A DNA stretch of 7,533 nucleotides from positions 1-7,533 of the forward strand of contig JAUWSZ010000087.1 in NCBI GenBank assembly GCA_030609865.1, given 5' to 3'. The stretch comes from a bacterium. Lineage in GTDB: Bacteria > Desulfobacterota > DSWW01. Positions 1-5,123 of this stretch are shown one piece after another. The notes under the pieces were generated by a model. It worked only from the letters and a program-made list of their open reading frames with translations, made no database searches and was not told where the DNA came from. Each line of letters begins with the position of its first letter. The first letter of the stretch is position 1. Made by a program: the position numbers and the translations under genes.

Positions 1-29
1 CCGTTGGGGAGAAAGGTAGGGAGCCCCTC

Positions 30-275
30 ATGACTGGCTCGGCAACGATCACTGTTCCAACCCTGTGGGACCTGGCCACCATCGTGCTCGAAGAGGTGGA
101 GAAGATCTGTGGGGACGAGGGAAGCGCGGTGGCCCTTTCGAGGGATATTCTGATCCACATCATCCAGGTGCACGTGAAGAACATGGAGGTCGAATTGTCT
201 TTCTCGCACGTTGTCGCCCGCGAGGGCAAGGACCGGCCGGGAAACGGCCCCGGCCGGAGCACGCACAGCGGGTGA
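30..275 (+). CDS. Hypothetical small protein upstream of the sensor kinase
   Basis: An 81-residue ORF that I do not recognise. The ATG is preceded by AGGGAG at 18-23, six bases upstream, a good ribosome binding site. Residues ~8-60 look like a small folded helical/beta domain (alternating hydrophobic and acidic residues, with a segment around ILIHIIQVHVKNMEVELSF). The last ~18 residues are Gly/Arg/Pro-rich and probably disordered. There is no signal peptide or membrane segment. Its TGA (273-275) ends five bases before the kinase ATG at 281, and it overlaps an alternative kinase GTG at 272 as GTGA. Co-transcription and translational coupling with the kinase are therefore likely. A role in the kinase pathway is inferred from position only. 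The good RBS supports the ORF being real, but without homology it could be spurious. Confidence 0.55.
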   Translation: MTGSATITVPTLWDLATIVLEEVEKICGDEGSAVALSRDILIHIIQVHVKNMEVELSFSHVVAREGKDRPGNGPGRSTHSG

Positions 276-280
276 CGGGG

Positions 281-1561
281 ATGGTTCAAGCAGTGAGGAT
301 GCCTGCCGACACGGGAGAGGGGGTCAGGGTCCTGATCGTGGACGATGAGCAGGAGAGCCTGAACCTGCTCAACCGGACGCTGAGAGGCCTGTACGAAACG
401 TCTCTGGCCAGGGACGGGCGAGAAGGGCTGCGCTCCCTGGAGCGGAATCCCGTGGCCGCGGTGATCTCAGACCAGCGGATGCCCGGCATGACAGGGGTGG
501 AGTTCCTGGCCGAAGCCTCTCGGAGGTGTCCTTACACCCAGAGGATCCTGCTCACCGGGTACACCGAAGTGGAAGGGATCATCGATGCGATCAATGCGGG
601 GCACGTCTTCGGGTACCTCTCCAAGCCGTGGCACCCGGACGATCTTCTGGCCACACTCCGTAGGTCGGTGGAGACCCACCAGCTTCTCAAGGACAAGGAC
701 CGGCTCCTCACGGATCTGCAGCAGAAGAACGAGGAACTGAGGGACCTGCTCGAGCAGACGAGACAGCTCGAGGCCGAGAAGATTCAGGCGGAGCGATGGG
801 CGGCCCTGGGCAAGCTGGCCGGTATGGTCGCGCATGACCTGCGCAATCCCTTGACCGCGATCCAGTGTCAGGCGGGCCTTCTCCGGGATCGAGATCTTGC
901 GGGAGCGAACAAGGATCGGTCGGTCCACGCGATCCTGGATCAGGTTCAGCGAATGGGCCATACGATCGATGAACTGCTCCTGTTTGCCAAGCCGAGGGAT
1001 GCGCGTTCCTGTCTGGTCCCTTATGAACTCTCTGCCCTGGTGGCCTCTCTCCATGAGGCCTTTTCGTTGCGGTGCGAAGCGAAGGGGGTTCGCCTTGAGA
1101 CAAGTCTCGAATACGAGGGGACCCTCTGGATCCGTCCGCCTCAGGTCTACCGCGTGCTCGAAAACCTCGTGAAGAACGCCCTGGATGCGGTCGGGGAGGG
1201 GGGTGAAATCCTGATCGCCTCAGAGATGACGAAGGATGAGGAGGTCGTGATCCGGGTGGCCGACTCCGGCCTCGGGGTCCCGGATTCGATTCGCCGAAGC
1301 CTGTTCGAGCCCTTTGTCACCCGCGACAAGCCCGGCGGTACGGGGCTGGGCCTGGCGATCGTCAAGAAGATCGTGTGCGAGCATGGGGGAAGGGTCTGGG
1401 AGGACCCGTGGAGGTTGAAGGGCGCCTGTTTTCACCTGGCCTTGCCGTTGGGTCCCCCGGAGAAGAGGGTGTCGAAAAACACCCCATCTGAGAGGCTGTC
1501 GAGAAATGGTCAGATGCAAGGCGCGCGAAACATGCCCCCGCGAAGGCGGGGGTCCAGATAG
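281..1561 (+). CDS. Soluble receiver-histidine kinase (REC-HisKA-HATPase)
   Basis: A 426-residue two-component kinase with an N-terminal receiver instead of a sensor domain. No transmembrane segment is seen, so it should be cytoplasmic. Receiver (~16-130): acidic pair D21/D22, phosphoacceptor D64 in ISDQRMPG, T92 in LTGY, K115 in LSKPW; this wording is typical of HupR-like receivers. A Glu/Leu/Lys-rich coiled coil (~134-172) links to the H-box (phospho-accepting H185 in MVAHDLRNPLTAI). The ATPase domain has an N-box (N295, N299 in LENLVKNALDAV), G1 DSGLG (328-332), F-box FEPF (342-345) and G2 GGTGLGLA (352-359), all intact. The catalytic fold ends near residue 390. The tail from ~404, very basic, is encoded by an inserted repeat element that also supplies the TAG stop. 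The start is uncertain: ATG 281 has a poor RBS, and GTG 272 overlapping the upstream stop is an alternative. It probably passes phosphate to its own receiver, to another regulator, or to the receiver on the downstream ATPase (inference). Confidence 0.95.
   Translation: MVQAVRMPADTGEGVRVLIVDDEQESLNLLNRTLRGLYETSLARDGREGLRSLERNPVAAVISDQRMPGMTGVEFLAEASRRCPYTQRILLTGYTEVEGIIDAINAGHVFGYLSKPWHPDDLLATLRRSVETHQLLKDKDRLLTDLQQKNEELRDLLEQTRQLEAEKIQAERWAALGKLAGMVAHDLRNPLTAIQCQAGLLRDRDLAGANKDRSVHAILDQVQRMGHTIDELLLFAKPRDARSCLVPYELSALVASLHEAFSLRCEAKGVRLETSLEYEGTLWIRPPQVYRVLENLVKNALDAVGEGGEILIASEMTKDEEVVIRVADSGLGVPDSIRRSLFEPFVTRDKPGGTGLGLAIVKKIVCEHGGRVWEDPWRLKGACFHLALPLGPPEKRVSKNTPSERLSRNGQMQGARNMPPRRRGSR
1467..1484. 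repeat. Small hairpin in the kinase 3' end
   Basis: GGGTGT (1467-1472), loop CGAAAA, ACACCC (1479-1484): a perfect 6-bp stem just after the end of the conserved ATPase domain. It is not followed by a T-run, so it is not a standard terminator. It lies immediately left of the inverted-repeat element. Its loop side reads GTCGAAAAAC, which resembles the element end GTCGAGAAA. It could be a decayed element end or a chance hairpin. Confidence 0.4.
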
Positions 1562-1641
1562 ATAATGAGGCAGGACTTCTCGTCCGCCGCAGTGACGAAG
1601 GATGAGTGCAACGCCGCAGATGGCCGTTTCTCGACAGCCTC
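1492..1641. mobile_element. MITE/REP-like element with 15-bp terminal inverted repeats
   Basis: The left end GAGGCTGTCGAGAAA (1492-1506) is the exact reverse complement of TTTCTCGACAGCCTC (1627-1641). Weaker pairing continues inward for about six bases (1507-1512 with 1621-1626). Total length is 150 bp with no transposase-sized ORF, so any movement would need enzymes supplied in trans. The centre carries a REP-like GC hairpin at 1535-1552. I see no clear target-site duplication: the flanks are TGA and AGA. The element straddles the 3' end of the kinase gene and the gap before the ATPase gene. As a non-autonomous mobile repeat it should recur elsewhere in the genome, which this window cannot show. 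It could instead act as an RNA processing or stability hairpin between the two genes. Confidence 0.7.
1535..1552. repeat. REP-like GC hairpin inside the inverted-repeat element
   Basis: CCCCCGC (1535-1541), loop GAAG, GCGGGGG (1546-1552): a perfect 7-bp stem of G:C pairs. The sequence resembles the CCCGCxxxxGCGGG palindromes of common dispersed bacterial repeats. Its antisense translation gives the LDPRLRGG peptide often seen in false ORFs over such repeats. It is not followed by a T-run. In the mRNA it would fold within the last codons of the kinase, ahead of the TAG at 1559-1561. Confidence 0.7.
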
Positions 1642-1674
1642 AGAAGGAAGGGATGGAGGTCGGACCAGTCCCCC

Positions 1675-1680
1675 GGAGGG
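1675..1680 (+). promoter_or_regulatory. Ribosome binding site fixing the ATPase start
   Basis: GGAGGG lies seven bases before ATG 1688. It favours this start over the in-frame ATG at 1565, which lies inside the repeat element and has no comparable site. The protein made from 1688 also begins directly with the conserved MshEN domain. Confidence 0.8.
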
Positions 1681-1687
1681 AAATGAG

Positions 1688-3925
1688 ATGCAGGAAGGAA
1701 AGAAACGGCTCGGCGAGCTTCTGATCGCCCAGGGATGGGTGCAACAGGAGGACCTCGATGCGGCCCTTGCCGAGCAATCCCGGCAGGGCGGAAGGGTCGG
1801 GGCCCTGCTCGTGGAAAAGGGGATCCTCGGAGAGCAGACGCTTCTCGAGGCCCTGTCCCACCAGCTCGGCGTGGAGATCGTGGAGGTCACGGATCGGCCC
1901 GGAGACGCGGATGCGCTCGCCGTGGTGCCCTATGCCGTTGCGAAGAGGTACCGGGCCCTTCCGCTCAAGAAAGAACCTCGAGTCCTTCATGTGGCCATGC
2001 CCGAACCGCAGGACGCGGAAGCGATTCAGGCCCTCGAGTTCGCCACCGGAATGCGCATCCAGGCCTTCCTGTGTTCCGCCCGGGAGATCGATATCGCCCT
2101 CGAGCAGCACTACGGCATGGAAGAGGCCCTGGAGAAAATCGTCAGGAACGTCGCGCAGGAAGCGGACCTGGACGGGTCGAGTGCGTCATCGATCGTTCAA
2201 GTGGACACGCCCTCTTCAGGGGAGAAGGCGACCGGCGGGCAGACCGACCCGGTCCAGGCCATGGCCCCGGTCATCCGGCTCGTGAACCTGATCCTGCTGG
2301 AGGCGGTTCGAAAAGAGGCGAGCGACATCCATTTCGAGCCGACCCGTCACTACCTGCAGGTCCGTTTCAGGCTCGACGGCGTCCTCAGGCGTCGCATGTC
2401 GATCCCCAAGTACCTGCAGCAGTCGGTCCTGAGCAGGATCAAGGTAACGGCGCGGATGGATATCGCCAACAAGCGGACCCCCCAGGACGGCGGCATCCGG
2501 CTTCAGGTGGATGCCCGCAGGCTGGACCTCCGTGTCTCCAGTTTGCCCACCTTCTATGGAGAGAAGATCGTCATCCGCCTGCTGGACCAGACCGAGCGGA
2601 AGATCGATCTCGGCGTGCTCGGCCTGGAAGGGGATCGGCGAAGGAACCTGGAGGCCTGCTATCGGAGGCCGCAGGGGATGATCCTGGTCACCGGGCCGAC
2701 CGGGAGCGGAAAGAGCACGACCCTCCAGTGCATCCTCAGGGACCTGCGCTCCGAGGGAACCAACATCGTCACCGTGGAGGACCCGATCGAATACGAACTG
2801 GAGGGCATCAACCAGGTGCAGGTGCATCGGGAGGCAGGGCTGACCTTTGCCGACTCCCTGCGCGCCATCCTGCGGCAGGACCCGAACGTGATCATGGTTG
2901 GGGAGATTCGAGACGGTGAGACGGCCGAAGTGGCCTTCCGTGCCGCCCTGACGGGCCACCTCGTCCTCTCGACCCTGCACACGAACGACACGGTCTCCAC
3001 GGTTACACGGTTGGTGGACATGGGCGTGCAGCCGTTCCTGATCAGCTCCGCCCTGCTCGCCGTGATCAGCCAGAGGCTGCTTCGCAAGGTGTGCCCGGGA
3101 TGCCGCGTAACCGGCGATCCGGATCCCTCCGCGTTGGAGGGATTGCCTGAGGGCCTCCTGGGCGCCGTGGACCGATACCAATGGGGCACAGGGTGCAGCC
3201 AGTGCGAACACACGGGATACAAGGGCCGGGTGGGTGTGTTCGAACTCCTGGTCTTTTCTCCTGCCCTGCGGAAGGATGTGGCCAGGGGCGCCGATGAGGG
3301 GGCGATCCGCGACAGGGCGAGAAAGGAGGGAATGCTCCTCCTACTGGAAGACGGCATCGAGAAGGTCCGGCAAGGCGTGACAACGGTGGAGGAGGTCCTT
3401 TCTGCGGCCTACTGGGAGGGCCCTTTCAATGCAGGGCAGACAGAGGTCACTCATCCGTTCTCGAGAGCGGAGGGCAGGGAGGAGGCGGACAGCCCTTCGA
3501 AGGGCCCGGGTCGGCCTACCATCGTCTACTCCGAGGACGATCCGGCCGTGCGAGAAGCCGTCTGCCTCTCCCTGGAGGCCCTGTCCTGCGAGGTGATCCC
3601 CGCAGTCGACGGGCAGGAGGGCTGGGAGAAGGTGCAGCGTCACTTGCCGGACCTGGTCATCACCGATATCGAGATGCCCAGGCTGGACGGGTACGGGCTG
3701 CTCCAGAAGATTCGGACCGAGTTGAGAACGGCCTTCATTCCGGTCATCCTGCTGACCGGCAAGAACCGGTGCGAGGACCGCATGAAGGGGTTCCTGCTAG
3801 GCGGCGACGACTACATCGAAAAGCCCTTTGACCACCGGGAGCTTCTGGCCCGGGTGAAGCGCTGCCTGGAACGCAATGCCTTTCTTCGCCAGGGGGCAGC
3901 GTCGAGGGGTGCCGCCGCGGGATGA
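1688..3925 (+). CDS. GspE/PilB-family ATPase with MshEN c-di-GMP domain and C-terminal receiver
   Basis: A 745-residue cytoplasmic hexameric motor ATPase of the type II secretion/type IV pilus assembly class. The MshEN domain (~1-150) carries two 24-residue c-di-GMP motifs: RLGELL...ALAEQ at 7-30 and RVGALL...LSHQ at 36-59, separated by five residues as in known MshEN proteins. ATPase core ~185-575: Walker A GPTGSGKST (336-344), Asp box VTVEDPIEYE (361-370), Walker B IMVGEIRDGETAE (402-414), His box STLHTND (428-434), and a zinc tetracysteine C469/C472/C503/C506. After an acidic, polar linker (~580-608) comes a complete receiver (~610-732) with E616/D617, phosphoacceptor D660 in ITDIEMP, T690 and K712. 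Ordinary PilB/GspE proteins are about 500-600 residues long; the extra length is the receiver. No pilC/gspF, pilin or other machinery gene is nearby, so PilB and GspE roles cannot be separated. The adjacent kinase is a candidate phosphodonor (inference). Confidence 0.97.
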   Translation: MQEGKKRLGELLIAQGWVQQEDLDAALAEQSRQGGRVGALLVEKGILGEQTLLEALSHQLGVEIVEVTDRPGDADALAVVPYAVAKRYRALPLKKEPRVLHVAMPEPQDAEAIQALEFATGMRIQAFLCSAREIDIALEQHYGMEEALEKIVRNVAQEADLDGSSASSIVQVDTPSSGEKATGGQTDPVQAMAPVIRLVNLILLEAVRKEASDIHFEPTRHYLQVRFRLDGVLRRRMSIPKYLQQSVLSRIKVTARMDIANKRTPQDGGIRLQVDARRLDLRVSSLPTFYGEKIVIRLLDQTERKIDLGVLGLEGDRRRNLEACYRRPQGMILVTGPTGSGKSTTLQCILRDLRSEGTNIVTVEDPIEYELEGINQVQVHREAGLTFADSLRAILRQDPNVIMVGEIRDGETAEVAFRAALTGHLVLSTLHTNDTVSTVTRLVDMGVQPFLISSALLAVISQRLLRKVCPGCRVTGDPDPSALEGLPEGLLGAVDRYQWGTGCSQCEHTGYKGRVGVFELLVFSPALRKDVARGADEGAIRDRARKEGMLLLLEDGIEKVRQGVTTVEEVLSAAYWEGPFNAGQTEVTHPFSRAEGREEADSPSKGPGRPTIVYSEDDPAVREAVCLSLEALSCEVIPAVDGQEGWEKVQRHLPDLVITDIEMPRLDGYGLLQKIRTELRTAFIPVILLTGKNRCEDRMKGFLLGGDDYIEKPFDHRELLARVKRCLERNAFLRQGAASRGAAAG

Positions 3926-3940
3926 GAAAGGGCGCAAGCC

Positions 3941-3969
3941 TTGACAAGGTATAACCCGGGTTATACCAT
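3941..3969 (+). promoter_or_regulatory. Promoter of the toxin-antitoxin operon
   Basis: A perfect -35 TTGACA (3941-3946) is followed by a 17-base spacer and TACCAT (3964-3969, 4/6 to TATAAT). TATACC at 3962 with a 15-base spacer is a weaker alternative. It starts only 15 bases after the ATPase stop. Predicted transcription would begin around 3976-3977, at or next to the antitoxin ATG, so the mRNA may be leaderless. Confidence 0.65.
3948..3967. promoter_or_regulatory. Perfect 20-bp palindromic operator
   Basis: GGTATAACCC (3948-3957) is followed directly by its reverse complement GGGTTATACC (3958-3967). It fills the spacer between -35 and -10 and overlaps the -10, so a bound protein would block RNA polymerase. 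Ribbon-helix-helix antitoxins bind such palindromes as dimers and repress their own operons. The binder is therefore probably the antitoxin encoded just downstream, alone or with the toxin (inference). Confidence 0.8.
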
Positions 3970-3976
3970 GACCCTC

Positions 3977-4213
3977 ATGAAGACAGCCATATCCATACCC
4001 AACGATGTATTCGAGGCAGCGGAGAAGATGGCGCGACGCCTTGGGTTGTCTCGAAGTCAGTTGTACGCGAACGCCGTATCGGAATTCGTCCGCCGCCATT
4101 TCAGTGACGATGTAACCGAAAAGTTGAACCAGATATATGACGAGGAGTCTTCCGAACTGGATCCGGTCACCCGAGTCCTCCAACATGCCAGCCTGGGCAG
4201 GGACGAGTGGTAA
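3977..4213 (+). CDS. MazE/CopG-like ribbon-helix-helix antitoxin
   Basis: A 78-residue antitoxin partner of the downstream MazF. The N-terminus MKTAISIPNDVFEAAEKMARRLGLSRSQLY is the classic ribbon-helix-helix pattern: a beta strand (residues 2-7) for DNA contact, then helix (8-21), turn with GLSRS (23-27), and helix (~25-41). The acidic C-terminal part (~43-78, rich in D/E) is the expected flexible toxin-neutralising segment. ATG 3977 is chosen because family members begin with this strand. TTG 3941 (inside the -35 box) and ATG 3968 (MTLMK) are in frame but would put coding sequence over the promoter or operator. No ribosome binding site precedes 3977, which fits a leaderless mRNA; if transcription starts further upstream, ATG 3968 is possible. 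The TAA stop shares one base with the toxin ATG. It likely represses its own operon through the 3948-3967 palindrome. Confidence 0.93.
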   Translation: MKTAISIPNDVFEAAEKMARRLGLSRSQLYANAVSEFVRRHFSDDVTEKLNQIYDEESSELDPVTRVLQHASLGRDEW

Positions 4214-4551
4214 TGCGGCGGGGAGAAATATGGTGGGCAAACCTCCCTGCGCCCAAAGGATCCGAACCCGGATACCGACGCCCCTTACTGATACTCCAAT
4301 CCGACGATTTCAACCGAAGTCGTATTCAGACTGCCATCGCCCTCGTCATCACTTCGAATCTTCGATTGGCCGAAGCTCCCGGGAACGTCGTTCTCTCCAA
4401 GAAAGACTCCGGCCTTCCCAGAAGATCGGTGGTCAATGTGTCACAGGTAATCACTGTAGACAGGTCTTTCCTGGCCGAGAAGGTAAGGAAACTGAGTCCC
4501 GACAAAGTGCGTGAGATAGAACTGGGCGTTCGCCTCGTTCTTGGATTGTGA
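4213..4551 (+). CDS. mazF: MazF/PemK-family endoribonuclease toxin
   Basis: A 112-residue type II toxin of the MazF/PemK family, which cleaves mRNA (sometimes tRNA or rRNA) at short sequence motifs and halts growth when the antitoxin is lost. It opens with RRGEIWWANLP (2-12), the family's first strand. R23 in GYRRPLLIL and T47 in LVITSN match the conserved catalytic Arg and Thr of MazF proteins. SVVNVSQVITVDRSFL and the ending LGVRLVLGL are also typical. Length is normal and nothing is missing, so it should be active. ATG 4213 overlaps the antitoxin stop (TAATG), giving translational coupling; a purine-rich GGGACGAG lies seven to eight bases upstream. GTG 4207 is a less likely start. Cleavage specificity cannot be read from the sequence. 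Confidence 0.96.
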   Translation: MRRGEIWWANLPAPKGSEPGYRRPLLILQSDDFNRSRIQTAIALVITSNLRLAEAPGNVVLSKKDSGLPRRSVVNVSQVITVDRSFLAEKVRKLSPDKVREIELGVRLVLGL

Positions 4552-4836
4552 GGCCTGTGCAGATCCTGGATCCTCCAATCTGTCTGCCAATTGTGTGATC
4601 TCTGAGAAGACGCCTCAGAGGACGCCATGTTTCGATCTGAGAGGTTCAACGGAAGTTCGAATTCAGTGAGTGAGCACCCTGAGCAATTATGGGGTCTCAG
4701 TCTTCCAGGCATAAGCCCCGTCCCGACATGTAGTGGTTGTCCTATCTATCCTTTGACCCTCTCCTGACTGTTCTACCTGCCTCTCAAATGTTTTTGAAAA
4801 ATCTATAACGTCTGGATGCGTTAAATAACTTTTCCG

Positions 4837-4866
4837 TTGACATAACGGCATCGACCAGCCTAGAGT
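4837..4866 (+). promoter_or_regulatory. Candidate sigma-70 promoter for the secreted protein
   Basis: TTGACA (4837-4842), an 18-base spacer and TAGAGT (4861-4866, 4/6 to consensus), in an AT-rich setting. The -35 sits inside an inverted repeat CCGTT-gacat-AACGG (4834-4848). A second pair, TAACG/CGTTA, lies just upstream (4806-4823). Together they could be a regulator site. The predicted leader to ATG 5124 would be about 250 bases, so a nearer promoter cannot be excluded (TAATAC at 5095-5100 has no good -35). Confidence 0.4.
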
Positions 4867-4919
4867 GGTTTTGTCTTATATGGTGGACTCAGCTTTGGCG
4901 AATATTTCACAAGATTCTA

Positions 4920-4933
4920 GTGAACTAGTTCAC
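4920..4933. repeat. 14-bp perfect palindrome
   Basis: GTGAACTAGTTCAC is fully self-complementary with no spacer. It lies ~54 bases after the candidate -10, so within the presumed leader. Its size and symmetry suit a dimeric transcription factor site, but there is no second copy in the window. Confidence 0.4.
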
Positions 4934-5108
4934 AGACTTCACTTCCGATTTCTGATTATTCTAAGTGAGCAAAGCCGGCCTTTTTCAGTTTTCTACAAGA
5001 CCCCCACATCACGGGGGAAGACGCCAGGACAATGGATGGTCTTGCCGCTCAATTGAGGGAATTGCCCCGGGGCCAGAGAAAAGGACAAATCCTCTAATAC
5101 AAGATCAT

Positions 5109-5118
5109 GGAGGAGGAG
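5109..5118 (+). promoter_or_regulatory. Strong ribosome binding site of the secreted protein
   Basis: GGAGGAGGAG precedes ATG 5124, with its GGAGG (5112-5116) seven bases upstream. This is near-ideal spacing and sets the start. It excludes the out-of-frame ATG at 5107. Confidence 0.85.
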
Positions 5119-5123
5119 AGAGA

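Larger units (their letters stand above)
4552..5123. other. Non-coding region between the toxin and the secreted protein
   Basis: About 570 bases without a convincing gene; the part around 4780-5000 is visibly AT-richer than its surroundings. It contains a 7-bp stem CTCTGAG/CTCAGAG (4600-4606/4614-4620, 7-base loop, no T-run), a short unsupported reading frame from ATG 4627 (46 codons), a candidate promoter at 4837-4866, a 14-bp palindrome at 4920-4933, a CCCCC/GGGGG hairpin at 5001-5017, and a 10-bp GC palindrome at 5064-5073. No tRNA, riboswitch or intrinsic terminator is recognisable. Confidence 0.7.

Noticed and set aside
65..280. N-terminal extension of the kinase frame back to position 65
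   Set aside because: The added residues are low-complexity Arg/Gly-rich with no similarity to a sensor domain. They overlap the better-supported 30-275 ORF, and position 65 has no RBS.
1565..1687. Longer ATPase starting at ATG 1565
   Set aside because: The extra 41 residues are translated from the repeat element and spacer, have no RBS at 1565, and precede the conserved MshEN start. GGAGGG before 1688 is decisive.
1510..1890. Minus-strand ORF of 126 residues
   Set aside because: Its LDPRLRGG stretch is the usual false translation of a REP-like hairpin, and the rest is antisense to the MshEN domain.
2216..3211. Long minus-strand ORF opposite the ATPase (331 residues)
   Set aside because: Antisense shadow of a high-GC coding gene. 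The + strand carries every ATPase motif, and the antisense product has no recognisable domain.
4326..4712. Minus-strand 128-residue ORF over the toxin and the region after it
   Set aside because: It overlaps the clear MazF gene, with no recognisable domain and no RBS.
4627..4767. 46-codon reading frame from ATG 4627
   Set aside because: No RBS and irregular composition. I could not tie it to a transposase or any known family.
5001..5017. CCCCC/GGGGG hairpin as an intrinsic terminator
   Set aside because: Only five pairs with a seven-base loop, and no T-run follows on either strand.
4865..5056. 63-residue + strand ORF with GTG start in the intergenic region
   Set aside because: No RBS and no recognisable motif, and it lies in AT-rich sequence full of palindromes. 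Chance ORF is the simpler reading.
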